Source: an uncultured bacterium
Lineage (GTDB): Bacteria; Verrucomicrobiota; Kiritimatiellia; RFP12; UBA1067
DNA: 38,005 nt
Direction: 5' to 3'
Assembly (NCBI GenBank): GCA_902772905.1
Contig: CACYCL010000129.1
Span: forward strand, 1-38,005
Under the pieces are notes generated by a model that was not told the DNA's origin, did no database searches, and saw only the letters and a list, made by a program, of their open reading frames with translations. Shown piece after piece: positions 21,776 through 31,014 of this stretch. A program made the translations under genes and the position numbers. The first letter of the stretch is position 1, and each line of letters begins with the position of its first letter.

Positions 21776-24177
21776 AAGAACGTCATCTGCCCAGGCAGCT
21801 CGGACAAACGACGGCGAGGCTTTCGCACTGTCTTCTGGGCATTTACGTCTATCTCGTTTGCCTCCAGGTTGCGAAGTATCTGCTTCGCCCGCTCGACGAC
21901 TTCGGCTGGAAGCCCGGCCATCGCGCCAACGTGTATGCCAAAGCTCTTCTCGGCTATGCCTGGCGCAATGCGGCGCAGAAACACGATGCGTCCGCCCTCC
22001 TCCTTGACCTTCACGGTGAAGTTCTTGACCCCGCTGAACGAGTCGGCAAGATCGGCAAGCTCGTGGTAGTGAGTGGCGAACAGCGTCTTGGCCTTCGTCT
22101 CGGCCTTTCCATGCAGATACTCCGCAACAGACCATGCAATCGAAATGCCGTCAAAAGTTGACGTGCCACGGCCTATCTCGTCCAGCACGATCAGCGACTT
22201 GCGCGTGGCGTTGTTCAGAATGTTTGCAGTCTCCTGCATTTCGACAAGGAACGTGGAACGGCCGCGAGCGAGATCGTCACCGGCGCCGATGCGCGTGAAC
22301 ACGCGGTCCATCACGCCCATGCGCATGGACGACGCGGGCACAAACGAACCCATGTGTGCCATTATCGCTATCGTCGCCACTTGGCGTATGTACGTTGACT
22401 TGCCGGCCATGTTCGGCCCGGTGATGAGCATTATCTGGTCGGTTGTGGTGTTGAGAAATGCGGAATTAGGCACAAACGGCTCTGCATCCGGAAGCTGTTC
22501 TATTATCGGATGCCGACCATCTGCGATCTCAAGCACGTCGGAGTCGTCAACGACCGGCCTCGCATACCCGGCAGCAAGCGCTCGATCAGCGAGCGCGAGC
22601 GTAGCGTCAAGCGTACCAAGTGCGTACGCTGTTTCCTGAAGGCAAACCGTCTTGGCAGCAATCGTCGTCAGAATCTCACGATAGAGGCTCTGCTCCATCG
22701 CGACGGCACGCTCATGGGCGCCAAGCACCTTGCGCTCGTGTTCCTTGAGTTCCGGCGTTATGAAACGCTCGCCAGTCGTAAGCGTCTGCCGGCGAATGTA
22801 GTCTGCCGGCACCTGCGCCAACATAGACTTGGGTATCTCAATGAGGAAGCCAAACGCTGGGACGTGCTTCACCTTGAGCTTCGCTATGCCTGTGCGCTGC
22901 TGTTCACGCGCTTGGAACTCCGCAAGCCACTGGCGACCCTCCGTCGCGATGTGGCGGAGCTCGTCCAGCTCGGCATTGTAGCCAGACGCAATGAAACCGC
23001 CGTCTGACAGCAGGATGGGAGGCTCTTCGGCGATTGCCCGATCTACAAGAGCAACTATTTCAGGTTGAGGGCCAGGAACAGGAAGCCCCCGTATTTCTGC
23101 ATTCCCAAGCAACATTGCGATCTCCGGCACCGGCTTCAGAGACGCCGCAAGGCCTTTGAGATCTCGAGGATTGGCTCTTCCGGAATCAACCTTCGCAACA
23201 ATCCGTTCAAGGTCGCGAACGCCGGAAAGAAGCGCCCTCAGCGCAGAAAGCGTCGCTCGGTCGTCGACGAACGCCTGCACAGCGTCGAGTCGCTCATTTA
23301 TGTCGGCAGAGCGGGCAAGCGGACGTGCAATCCAGCCGCGCATCGTGCGCGCTCCCATCGGCGTCTTGGTCACGTCCAGCACACCGAGGAGCGATGCATC
23401 CTTGGCAACATCGCCAACGGGAAGCAGCTGCAGATGTCGAATAGTCCCGGAGTCGAGCCCCAGAACATCGTCGGAGCGCCTGATCGAAATCTTGCGTACA
23501 TGCACGAGCGAATGACGCAGCGTCGTTCCAACGTAGTACAGCAGCGCGCCTGCGGCAGATATAAGCTCTGTCTTTCCCGACAGTCCAAAGCCATCCAGAG
23601 AAAGCACATTGAGATGGCGCGTCAGGCAGTCTAGTGCAGCGTCAGGCGAGAACGTCCAGCGGTTGTCGTCATTTGGCTCAAGCGTCTCGGCTGGCCGTAT
23701 CTGCTCAAGCGTTTCGTCCATCTTCGCGCGCGAGGCAAACTCCTCGACCGCGAATTCGCCGGTCGAAAGGTCAAGAATCGCCAGTCCAAGGCCTGAGATG
23801 GCGGCAATGTAGTTGTTGGACGTCTCGTCGAGCAGCCCATCCTCCGTAACGGTGCCTGGGGTGACAATGCGCGTCACTTCACGCCTGACGAGCCCCTTTG
23901 CGAGCTTCGGATCCTCCACTTGGTCGCATAGCGCGGCTGTCTTTCCAGCCCGTATCAACTTAGCAAGATATGCATTGAGCGCATGATACGGCACTCCGCA
24001 CATCGGCTGGTCGCCTCGGTGCGTAAGCGTCGCGCCAAGGATTGGAGCAGCGATTATGGCGTCCTCTCCGAACATCTCGTAGAAGTCGCCAAGGCGGAAC
24101 ATCACTATCGCGCCCTGTGGAACCTCGCGTTTTATGGCGAGATACTGCCTCATCATGGGTGTAAGCTCCGCTGCCAT
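21772..24177 (-). CDS. mutS: DNA mismatch repair ATPase MutS
   Basis: An 801-residue protein that recognises mismatches and starts methyl-directed-type repair with MutL. The mismatch-reading motif is near the N-terminus (FRLGDFYEMFGEDA, the F-x-E wedge). The Walker A loop is ITGPNMAGKST (about 585-595), Walker B LIVLDEIGRGTSTFDG (about 662-677), and the switch His lies in LFATHYHEL. The last residues, GQMTFF, fit a beta-clamp-binding motif (Q-x-x-[LF]-F). It lies 11 nt after dnaB and converges on the second DRTGG gene. All domains are present and the length is slightly short but normal. Confidence 0.97.
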   Translation of the reverse strand: MAAELTPMMRQYLAIKREVPQGAIVMFRLGDFYEMFGEDAIIAAPILGATLTHRGDQPMCGVPYHALNAYLAKLIRAGKTAALCDQVEDPKLAKGLVRREVTRIVTPGTVTEDGLLDETSNNYIAAISGLGLAILDLSTGEFAVEEFASRAKMDETLEQIRPAETLEPNDDNRWTFSPDAALDCLTRHLNVLSLDGFGLSGKTELISAAGALLYYVGTTLRHSLVHVRKISIRRSDDVLGLDSGTIRHLQLLPVGDVAKDASLLGVLDVTKTPMGARTMRGWIARPLARSADINERLDAVQAFVDDRATLSALRALLSGVRDLERIVAKVDSGRANPRDLKGLAASLKPVPEIAMLLGNAEIRGLPVPGPQPEIVALVDRAIAEEPPILLSDGGFIASGYNAELDELRHIATEGRQWLAEFQAREQQRTGIAKLKVKHVPAFGFLIEIPKSMLAQVPADYIRRQTLTTGERFITPELKEHERKVLGAHERAVAMEQSLYREILTTIAAKTVCLQETAYALGTLDATLALADRALAAGYARPVVDDSDVLEIADGRHPIIEQLPDAEPFVPNSAFLNTTTDQIMLITGPNMAGKSTYIRQVATIAIMAHMGSFVPASSMRMGVMDRVFTRIGAGDDLARGRSTFLVEMQETANILNNATRKSLIVLDEIGRGTSTFDGISIAWSVAEYLHGKAETKAKTLFATHYHELADLADSFSGVKNFTVKVKEEGGRIVFLRRIAPGIAEKSFGIHVGAMAGLPAEVVERAKQILRNLEANEIDVNAQKTVRKPRRRLSELPGQMTFF

Positions 24178-24188
24178 CGCGACTCTCT

Positions 24189-25670
24189 TCAGGAAAGTGG
24201 ATCCGGCGCGAACTCGCCCTGTTCTGGCGGCTGCTCGGACGACTGGAAGTTCTCCACCGCCGTGTGCTCCGGCTCGCGGTCAATGAATCGTGTGTGTTCA
24301 CGGATGAAGCTCATCTTCACCTCGCCCGTCTCGCCGTTGCGGTTCTTGGCTATGTCAACGTACGCAAGCGTCTGATCCTGGCTTTCCGGATCATTCGAGT
24401 TGCGCGACGGGCGCCGCAGCAGAAACACGACATCGGCGTCCTGTTCGATTGCGCCTGAGTCACGCAAGTCCGAGAGCTTCGGCTTTTCGTACTTGTCGCC
24501 GCGCTGTTCATTGGCGCGCGAGAGCTGCGAAAGCACGATGACTGGCACCTTAAGCTCCTTCGCCATTGCCTTGATCTGCTGCGAGATCATGCTTACCTCT
24601 ATCTGACGGCTCTGCCTCGCGCCTTCGCGGCATGTGCACAGCTGAAGGTAGTCAATTACTATGAGCTCTATGCCGTGCTGCTTCTTCATGCGCCGCGCAC
24701 GCGCCCTCAGGTCCATTACGTCCAGCATTGCCGTGTCATCCACGTAGAAAGGAGCGTTCCTGAGCTCGCCCATGGCCTGCATGAGATTCTCCGTAAGAGC
24801 TCGCTTCTCGTTGCGCGACACCAGATTGCGGTTCAGCCGCCACATGTTTATCTGTGCCCTGCCCGCAAGCATGCGCTTCGTAAGCTGCTCTACCGGCATT
24901 TCCAGCGAGAATATCGCAACAGGGTGCTGCCTGCCGTCATCATACGGAACTCTCTGACCAGTGGTTATCATCTGGCCAAGCGCGACAGATTCCGCGATGT
25001 TCATCGCAAGCGACGTCTTGCCTACCGACGGACGCGCCGCAATGACTATCATTTCGCCGGGCTTGAGCCCCTGCAACGTTTCGTCAAGGTACTTGTAACC
25101 AGTGGAAAGACCCTCCATTACCTTGCCGCCGGACTCAAACAGACGATCTATCTTCTTGAAACTGTCATCGACGGCCGATGACCACGGCATCGTATTGCCC
25201 CCGGTTCCGCCGATCTCAAGAAACGTGCGCTCTGCGTCGCCTAGCACAACCTGCGGGTCGGGGTATTCTTCTTCGTTGAAACCGTTCTCGACCACCTTGG
25301 TGGCCCGCTCTATGAGCATTCTGCGCAGGTGCTTGCCCTTTATGATGGATATGTAGTGCTCTGCGTGCGCCGTGGTCGGAACCTGCTCAATAAGCGACTG
25401 CACGAAGCCGGCTCCTCCGACAGTCTCGAATCTGTTTGTGCGGCGAAGCTCCTCCATTAGCGACAACGCGTCAAGAGGCTTCGAGGCTCTATTCATGTCG
25501 ATCATCGTCTGGTAGATCAGCCTGTTGCACGGGTCGTAGAACGACTCCGGCACGACACCTCTAGAAAGGCACTCGTCAAGCACACGGTCGTCGCTTCGCC
25601 CAACCGTATCAAGCAATATAGAGCCAAGCACCGCCCGCTCGGCCTCTGCGCTGTGAGGAGGCGTCTTCAT
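24189..25670 (-). CDS. dnaB: Replicative DNA helicase DnaB
   Basis: A 493-residue hexameric helicase that unwinds DNA at the fork. It shows an N-terminal primase-interacting domain (MKTPPHSAEAERAVLGSILL), the linker, then the RecA-like domain with Walker A AARPSVGKTS (about 211-220), IFSLEMPVEQL, Walker B LIVIDYLQL, and QLSRANEQR ... LSDLRDSGAIEQDADVV. No intein is present. Its ATG at 25670 overlaps the stop of a 15-codon leader ORF (ATGA at 25667-25670), and GGAG lies about 9 nt upstream. It is cotranscribed with mutS. Confidence 0.97.
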   Translation of the reverse strand: MKTPPHSAEAERAVLGSILLDTVGRSDDRVLDECLSRGVVPESFYDPCNRLIYQTMIDMNRASKPLDALSLMEELRRTNRFETVGGAGFVQSLIEQVPTTAHAEHYISIIKGKHLRRMLIERATKVVENGFNEEEYPDPQVVLGDAERTFLEIGGTGGNTMPWSSAVDDSFKKIDRLFESGGKVMEGLSTGYKYLDETLQGLKPGEMIVIAARPSVGKTSLAMNIAESVALGQMITTGQRVPYDDGRQHPVAIFSLEMPVEQLTKRMLAGRAQINMWRLNRNLVSRNEKRALTENLMQAMGELRNAPFYVDDTAMLDVMDLRARARRMKKQHGIELIVIDYLQLCTCREGARQSRQIEVSMISQQIKAMAKELKVPVIVLSQLSRANEQRGDKYEKPKLSDLRDSGAIEQDADVVFLLRRPSRNSNDPESQDQTLAYVDIAKNRNGETGEVKMSFIREHTRFIDREPEHTAVENFQSSEQPPEQGEFAPDPLS

Positions 25671-25714
25671 TGTGCCGCTCCATCAACCCTGAATACTGTC
25701 ATTTCGTTTTCCAC
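25667..25714 (-). CDS. 15-residue leaderless leader ORF coupled to dnaB
   Basis: GTG at 25712-25714 lies exactly 7 nt past TATAAT (25722-25727). The frame reads VENEMTVFRVDGAAQ (V read as M at initiation) and ends in TGA, whose bases overlap the dnaB ATG (ATGA). A ribosome loaded on a leaderless mRNA would finish on top of the dnaB start. No similar peptide is known to me; its existence rests on the spacing rule shared with other genes here and on the exact stop/start overlap. Confidence 0.45.
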   Translation of the reverse strand: MENEMTVFRVDGAAQ

Positions 25715-25730
25715 GCAATGTATTATAGCA
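25715..25730 (-). promoter_or_regulatory. Extended -10 promoter of the dnaB-mutS operon
   Basis: TGCTATAAT on the minus strand, with TATAAT at 25722-25727, then ACATTGC and GTG. No convincing -35. It lies just past the stop of the polyprenyl synthase gene (25759). Confidence 0.6.
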
Positions 25731-25758
25731 TATTCGCGCCGATCTCATACGACCGCCA

Positions 25759-26547
25759 TTACGACATTCGCCCAACGAGCGAGTTCGCAATCTCCCTCAG
25801 CAACGTTGCGTCTCCCGGAAGCCTCACAAGCGCCGCAAGCGCCACATCGGTTTTCTGCCGCACAAGCGCCTCGGTTTTTTCCCGCGGAAACGGCGAATCG
25901 CCGTCTAGAAGATCGTCTTCAAACTGGAATGCCAAGCCAAGGTTCAGCGCAAATGTTCTCAGAGCCTCGATGTCGCGCTCAGATCCGCCGCCTGCCAACC
26001 CGCCCATTGCCGCTGCCGCCACGAACAGGTCTGCCGTCTTGTGCGCGTAGACAAAATCGACGGCATCCGCCGGCAGCGCACCATTCTCCCTTTCAAGGTC
26101 TTCGACCTGACCCTGCACGACGCCGAAGCCAGCCACGCCGAGCGTAGCCATGATGGCCGCCACATTGCGAGGAGCATTCAAAGCAACCGAGAAAGCGAGC
26201 GATAGCAAGGCATCGCCAGCTAGAATCGCATTCGCCTCTCCAAACTTTTTCCAGACTGTCAGCTTGCCGCGACGCTCGATGTCGTTGTCCATGGCCGGCA
26301 GGTCATCATGCACAAGCGTGTAGTTGTGCAGCATCTCTATCGCAGCGGCCGGGTAGCGCGCATCGTCCGCACTGCCGCCAACAGCCATTGACGACGCGAG
26401 GCACACTATCGGTCGTATGCGCTTGCCGCCTGACCCCACGGCATAGCGCATGGCGTCTGAGAGGGCCTTCGGCCGCTCGCCGGAGCGAGGGAGCACCTCG
26501 TCAAGCGTTGCCTCGACTATGTTCAGCAACCGTGTGCGCTCAGTCAT
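25759..26547 (-). CDS. ispA: Polyprenyl (geranyl/farnesyl-type) diphosphate synthase
   Basis: A 262-residue prenyltransferase that condenses IPP with allylic diphosphates. It has GSGGKRIRPIVCLAS (substrate-binding Lys/Arg), the first aspartate-rich motif LVHDDLPAMDND, the Gln-rich GFGVVQGQVEDL, and the second aspartate-rich motif FQFEDDLLD. Residues before the first Asp motif (MLHNYTLVHDD) fit short-chain IspA-type enzymes, but chain length cannot be fixed from sequence alone. It begins 2 nt after leuS and ends the yceD-rpmF-plsX-leuS run. Confidence 0.88.
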   Translation of the reverse strand: MTERTRLLNIVEATLDEVLPRSGERPKALSDAMRYAVGSGGKRIRPIVCLASSMAVGGSADDARYPAAAIEMLHNYTLVHDDLPAMDNDIERRGKLTVWKKFGEANAILAGDALLSLAFSVALNAPRNVAAIMATLGVAGFGVVQGQVEDLERENGALPADAVDFVYAHKTADLFVAAAAMGGLAGGGSERDIEALRTFALNLGLAFQFEDDLLDGDSPFPREKTEALVRQKTDVALAALVRLPGDATLLREIANSLVGRMS

Positions 26548-26549
26548 CG

Positions 26550-29180
26550 TCAGCGCACGACAAAGTTGACCATGCGCTTAGGCACGGCAATCACCTTCAC
26601 GATTGTCTTGCCGTCGAGGAACCTCGCCACGTCGGCGTTGGCCTTCGCGGCGGCCTCCATATCGGCCGAAGTAGCGGCAAGCGGAACACGGATGCGTCCA
26701 CGCAGCTTGCCCATGATCTGCACAGGAACTTCGACTTCGTCCTCCACAAGCGCAGAGGGATCAAACTTCGGCCATGGTTCGTACGCTATCGTCTTGCCGT
26801 GGCCGAGCAGCTGCCAAAGCTCCTCGCCCAGATGAGGCGCGAACGGCGCCAGGCAAAGCACAAAGTCCTCAAGGAACTGTCGTGGAAGACCACCGCCAGA
26901 GGAGCCCGCGTCTTTCGCAAAACCCTCGGCCTCGTTCACGAACACCATCATTGCGGCAATGGCGGTGTTGAACGCCATCGCCTCGAGGTCTTCTCCGACC
27001 TTCTTGACCATTGTCGCAAGGCTCTTCGCCTCGGCCTTCGTCAACGCACGGTCGGCTACAGATGTCTCGGTGACGAGGCGATTCGCACGCTTCAGGAAGC
27101 GGTGGACGCCCTCGACGCCCTTCGTCGACCACGGCTTTACCGCCTGCAGCGGCCCCATGAACATCTCGTAGAGCCTGAGCGAGTCGGCGCCGTAGTCGCG
27201 AATCACGTCATCGGGATTGACCACGTTCTTGAGCGACTTCGACATCTTCGCCGGGAACTCGGTCAGAGGCTCCAGCTCGCCACCCTCTTCGCGGCCAAAC
27301 GGCTTGCCGTCCTTCCACTCGATCTGGTCCATCGGAACAAGGACGCCACGAGGCGTCTTGTATGCAAGACCGAGAATCATGCCTTGGTTGACGAGGCGGT
27401 GGAACGGTTCCGGCGTGGGAACAAGACCGAGGTCGAAGAGAACCTTGTGCCAGAAACGTGCATAGAGAAGATGCAGCACGGCATGCTCCGCGCCACCAAC
27501 GTAGAGGTCCACCGGCAGCCACTTCTTCAGCAGATCCGGATCTGCAAAGCACTTGTCGTTGGTCGGGTCGATATACCTGAGGTAGTACCAGCAGCTGCCC
27601 GCCCACTGCGGCATAGTGTTAGTCTCGCGAACACCCTTCTTGCCAGTCTTCGGATCGACAACGTTCACCCACTCAGTCGCCTTTGCCAGAGGCGGCTCTC
27701 CAGTTCCCGTCGGCTTGTAGTCGGCAAGCTCCGGAAGCGTAAGCGGAAGATCGTCTTCTGGAACAAGGCTGTTGGTTCCGTCTTCCCAGTGAATCACGGG
27801 GAAAGGCTCGCCCCAGTAGCGCTGACGCGAAAAAAGCCAGTCTCGCAGCTTGTACTGCGTCTTTGCCTTGCCAACGCCTCTCTCCTCAAGCCATTTAATC
27901 ATCGCTGGACGCGCCTCTTCGACCGACAGCCCGTTGAGGAAGCCGGAGTTGACCATCACGCCAGTGGCAATGTCGGTAAACGCCTCGTTGCCGACATACG
28001 GAACCCTTCCACCATCAGCCTGCGGCCCTGGAGCGACAGCGCTGCCATCGGCGCTGTTCGCCACCACCTGGTAAATCGGCAGCCCGAAGACCTTCGCAAA
28101 ATCGAAATCGCGCTCGTCATGCGCCGGAACGGCCATGATGGCGCCGGTGCCGTACGTTGCAAGGACATAGTCGGAGATGAATATCGGCAAGGCTTCGCCA
28201 TTCACCGGATTCACTCCCATTACGCCGTCTAGCCTTACGCCGGTCTTTTCCTTGTTGAGCTCGGTGCGCTCCAGGTCGCTCTTGGAAGCTGCCTTCGCCT
28301 GATACGCCCTTACATCGCCAGCATTGCGCAGAACGCCATTCTCAAGCCACTTGGCTACGAGTCTGTGCTCTGGACTCAGCACCATATAAGTCGCCCCGAA
28401 CAACGTGTCGCAACGGGTCGTGTAAACGGTAATGGTGTCGCCTGATGGGCTGCATGCCGCGTCTTTCGCCTTCACAACTTTGAACTCGACCAGCGCGCCC
28501 GTCGATTTCCCAATCCAGTTGCGCTGCATCTCCTTGATGCCCTCCGGCCAGTCGAGCGTGTCAAGGTCGTTGAGCAGCCTCTCGGCATACTCAGTGATCT
28601 TGAGCATGCACTGGCGCATCGGCTTCCGCACGACAGGATGGTTGCCGCGTTCGCTCCGCCCGTCTATGACCTCTTCGTTCGCAAGCACCGTGCCAAGCGC
28701 CGGACACCAGTTCACAGGCACTTCAGCGACGTACGCAAGGCCCTTCTCGTAGAGCTTCTCGAATATCCACTGCGTCCAGCGATAGTATTTCGGATCCGTC
28801 GTGTTGACCTCACGGTCCCAGTCGTAGCTGAAGCCAAGCGCCTGTATCTGGTCGCGGAAGCGGTCTACGTTCTTCTTTGTCGTAACTGCCGGATGCGTCC
28901 CCGTCTCGACGGCATACTGCTCGGCGGGAAGGCCAAACGCATCCCATCCCATCGGATGCAGCACGTTGAAGCCCTTCATCCTCTTGTAGCGGCATAGGAT
29001 GTCCGTAGCCGTGTAGCCCTCCGGATGCCCGACGTGCAGCCCCGCGCCAGACGGATACGGGAACATGTCAAGACAGTAGAACTTCTCGCCAGGCGCGGCG
29101 GAATCCGTCTTGAACGTCTTGTTGCTAAGCCAATACTCACGCCACTTCTTCTCTATGGCGGAGAAATTATATTCGCTCAT
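26550..29180 (-). CDS. leuS: Leucyl-tRNA synthetase
   Basis: An 876-residue class I synthetase of bacterial type. HIGH motif: [13 protein letters not shown] (HVGH at 49-52). A CP1 editing domain spans roughly 220-420 with the conserved [12 protein letters not shown]-like strand ([16 protein letters not shown]) and [17 protein letters not shown] lies at 645-649, followed by an anticodon-binding helical bundle and a small C-terminal domain ([13 protein letters not shown]). Start overlaps the plsX stop (ATGA at 29177-29180). Confidence 0.98.
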   Translation of the reverse strand: MSEYNFSAIEKKWREYWLSNKTFKTDSAAPGEKFYCLDMFPYPSGAGLHVGHPEGYTATDILCRYKRMKGFNVLHPMGWDAFGLPAEQYAVETGTHPAVTTKKNVDRFRDQIQALGFSYDWDREVNTTDPKYYRWTQWIFEKLYEKGLAYVAEVPVNWCPALGTVLANEEVIDGRSERGNHPVVRKPMRQCMLKITEYAERLLNDLDTLDWPEGIKEMQRNWIGKSTGALVEFKVVKAKDAACSPSGDTITVYTTRCDTLFGATYMVLSPEHRLVAKWLENGVLRNAGDVRAYQAKAASKSDLERTELNKEKTGVRLDGVMGVNPVNGEALPIFISDYVLATYGTGAIMAVPAHDERDFDFAKVFGLPIYQVVANSADGSAVAPGPQADGGRVPYVGNEAFTDIATGVMVNSGFLNGLSVEEARPAMIKWLEERGVGKAKTQYKLRDWLFSRQRYWGEPFPVIHWEDGTNSLVPEDDLPLTLPELADYKPTGTGEPPLAKATEWVNVVDPKTGKKGVRETNTMPQWAGSCWYYLRYIDPTNDKCFADPDLLKKWLPVDLYVGGAEHAVLHLLYARFWHKVLFDLGLVPTPEPFHRLVNQGMILGLAYKTPRGVLVPMDQIEWKDGKPFGREEGGELEPLTEFPAKMSKSLKNVVNPDDVIRDYGADSLRLYEMFMGPLQAVKPWSTKGVEGVHRFLKRANRLVTETSVADRALTKAEAKSLATMVKKVGEDLEAMAFNTAIAAMMVFVNEAEGFAKDAGSSGGGLPRQFLEDFVLCLAPFAPHLGEELWQLLGHGKTIAYEPWPKFDPSALVEDEVEVPVQIMGKLRGRIRVPLAATSADMEAAAKANADVARFLDGKTIVKVIAVPKRMVNFVVR

Positions 29181-30232
29181 TTCTGCTTTTGCTCTTCGAC
29201 GTGCTCGGCGACAGCTTTTGCGATTAGGCCGGTCACGTCGTTTGTCGCCGCTGCGACGCCAGCCTTGACGGCATAGTAGATTGCCTTGTGCGACGAACTG
29301 CCGTGGCCTATTATCACGGCGCCTGGAACTCCCAGGAGCGGCGCACCGCCGTATATTTCGGGGTCAAGCTGCTTCTTGAGGGCCCTGAATGCTCCCTTGA
29401 GGAGAAGCGCGCCAAACACGCGCAACGGACCGCGGAAGCACTCGCGTTTAAGCCAGTACCCAATGGCCTTGGCTATGGACTCCGTTGTCTTCAGCACCAC
29501 GTTGCCGACAAATCCGTCACACACGGCTACGTCAATGTGGCCCTTGAACAAGTCCTTGCCTTCTATGTTGCCGACGAAGTTTATGTCCTTCACGTCTTTG
29601 AGAAGCGGAAAGGTCGCCTTGGTCATCTCATTGCCCTTGCAGTCCTCTGTTCCTATGGAAAGAAGGCCGATTGACGGAGTCGTGCGCTTCAGTACCGCCT
29701 TCGAATAGGCATTGCCCATGATGGCGAACTGCACAAGCCATTCAGGGTGGCAGTCCATGTTAGCGCCGGCGTCAAGAACCATCAGCGGGCGCTTGGCCGA
29801 ACGATTCGGCATCACGGTTGCGATTGCCGGACGCTTTACGCCAGGAATGCGCCCGAGGTTCAGTATCGCGCTCGTGGCGACTGCGCCAGAGTTGCCGGCC
29901 GACACAAACGCATCGGCGCGACCCTCCTTCACGAGTCGCATGGCCACGTTTATGGAGCAGTCCTTCTTTTTCTTCACCGCTTCGACGGGCGATTCGTCCA
30001 TCTCGGCGACATCCGGAGCATGAACAATTTCCAGCGTGCCCTTTTCAATGGCTTGCTGAGCCGCCCTCTTCAGATCCTTGGGCAACCGCTCCAGCTCTGC
30101 CTGGATTGGCGCCATCTGCCCGACAAGAAGTATCCTAGTGTCGGGTACGCCAAGCGCCGCCTCGACACCTCCGATGACGATTTGCTCGGGGGCGTTGTCT
30201 CCCCCCATTGCGTCAAGAGCAATCCGTGTCAT
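29177..30232 (-). CDS. plsX: Phosphate acyltransferase PlsX
   Basis: The 351-residue enzyme makes acyl-phosphate from acyl-ACP for membrane phospholipid synthesis. Hallmarks: [13 protein letters not shown] at the N-terminus, [62 protein letters not shown], and [16 protein letters not shown]. The ATG at 30232 has a strong AGGAGGT site 6-7 nt upstream; an in-frame upstream codon at 30256 is rejected. It follows rpmF with a strong terminator in between, so plsX expression must come from readthrough or an unseen promoter. Confidence 0.97.
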   Translation of the reverse strand: MTRIALDAMGGDNAPEQIVIGGVEAALGVPDTRILLVGQMAPIQAELERLPKDLKRAAQQAIEKGTLEIVHAPDVAEMDESPVEAVKKKKDCSINVAMRLVKEGRADAFVSAGNSGAVATSAILNLGRIPGVKRPAIATVMPNRSAKRPLMVLDAGANMDCHPEWLVQFAIMGNAYSKAVLKRTTPSIGLLSIGTEDCKGNEMTKATFPLLKDVKDINFVGNIEGKDLFKGHIDVAVCDGFVGNVVLKTTESIAKAIGYWLKRECFRGPLRVFGALLLKGAFRALKKQLDPEIYGGAPLLGVPGAVIIGHGSSSHKAIYYAVKAGVAAATNDVTGLIAKAVAEHVEEQKQK

Positions 30233-30270
30233 GAAAACACCTCCTACTCCCAGCACGTATAAAACGAGAA

Positions 30271-30297
30271 CCGACCCCTTCTGCGCGAAGGGGTCGG
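30271..30297 (-). terminator. Strong hairpin between rpmF and plsX
   Basis: CCGACCCCTTC (30271-30281) and GAAGGGGTCGG (30287-30297) form a perfect 11-bp stem with a 5-nt loop. On the minus strand it is followed by TTCTCGTTTTATA. This is a convincing rho-independent terminator, or an attenuator controlling plsX-leuS-ispA. Confidence 0.8.
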
Positions 30298-30307
30298 CGC
30301 ATTGCGA

Positions 30308-30487
30308 CTACTTGGCCGCAACAACCTTGCGACCATTGTACATGCCGCACTTCGGGCATGCACGATGCGAACGAACCGCCGCACCGCACTCGGGGCACAC
30401 GCCGACCTGCGCGAGAATCGGCTTCTCAAGGGAAGCTACGCGCTCGCGTTTACGACGCTTGGACACTCTGTTCTTAGGACTTGCCAT
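30308..30487 (-). CDS. rpmF: 50S ribosomal protein L32
   Basis: A 59-residue product: MASPKNRVSKRRKRERVAS at the start, then a zinc-ribbon with CPECGAAVRSHRACPKCG and a final MYNGRKVV. The N-terminal basic segment and two CPxCG knuckles are diagnostic of the zinc form of L32. It has an AAGGAG site 8 nt before ATG and follows yceD by 40 nt, the usual yceD-rpmF-plsX order. Confidence 0.96.
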   Translation of the reverse strand: MASPKNRVSKRRKRERVASLEKPILAQVGVCPECGAAVRSHRACPKCGMYNGRKVVAAK

Positions 30488-30527
30488 GTTCTTGTCTCCT
30501 TCTTCTTTCTGTCTGTTCCAGATTCAA

Positions 30528-30980
30528 TCACGTGCCTTTCGGCTCCGCATCTCCGACCCTCAGTCCGTCAAGGGCGCCCCAGCGTTCGTCAGCTGGCATT
30601 TCAGCCGTCTGTTCAACGCCTTGGCACCTCTCCGAGCAGACAGGATAGGTCGATAAGGTGAGTATTATACTCTCTCTTACGTCTTCAGTCAAATCGACCT
30701 CTGGATTATGTTCGTCAATCTGACATGAAAAAGTGTAGTCGTCGACCTCTACGGTGTCGTCAAAATCCTTCCCGCAGCGCGAGCAGACGAGGTCGAAGTC
30801 CTGCTCAAGATGCCCTCTCACAAGCAGTTCAGTGCCGAAGACCTGCGCATCGAGGCGATAGCGCACCCCGCCAAAGGGTTTCACAAACTCTTCGTCAAGG
30901 TCAACGCACCCAACCTCGCCTTCGATGGTCTCGCCTTCGGGATTGATCCGCGTAACGTCTATAGTCAACTTGTCTTCCAC
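30528..30980 (-). CDS. yceD: YceD/DUF177 family protein, 23S rRNA accumulation protein
   Basis: A 150-residue protein of the family encoded before rpmF in most bacteria and linked to 23S rRNA/50S maturation. It has the family's zinc-type cysteines VCSRCGKDF in the middle and VCSERCQGV near the C-terminus, and an acidic segment DEHNPEVDLTEDVRES. The start is GTG at 30980, 8 nt past TATAAT; no ATG is available in the region. The mRNA is predicted to be leaderless. A strong internal promoter for rpmF sits in its second half. Confidence 0.9.
   Translation of the reverse strand: MEDKLTIDVTRINPEGETIEGEVGCVDLDEEFVKPFGGVRYRLDAQVFGTELLVRGHLEQDFDLVCSRCGKDFDDTVEVDDYTFSCQIDEHNPEVDLTEDVRESIILTLSTYPVCSERCQGVEQTAEMPADERWGALDGLRVGDAEPKGT
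30664..30692 (-). promoter_or_regulatory. Consensus-like internal promoter in yceD driving rpmF
   Basis: TTGACT (30687-30692), a 17-nt spacer, then TATAAT (30664-30669) on the minus strand. It is the closest match to a consensus sigma-70 promoter in the window. It lies inside yceD, about 180 nt before rpmF, and would allow extra L32 synthesis. Unlike most others here it lacks the extended TGn. Confidence 0.65.
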
Positions 30981-30997
30981 AGCTGCGTATTATACCA
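30981..30997 (-). promoter_or_regulatory. Extended -10 promoter of yceD, leaderless start
   Basis: TGGTATAAT with TATAAT at 30989-30994, then 8 nt ACGCAGCT and GTG. It lies just past the stop of rimO (31015). Confidence 0.6.
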
Positions 30998-31014
30998 AAT
31001 TTCAACGCATCAGC

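Noticed and set aside
26388-28232. Plus-strand open frame of about 614 codons opposite leuS
   Set aside because: Mirror of the leuS and prenyl synthase coding sequence, which have full sets of family motifs; no independent support.
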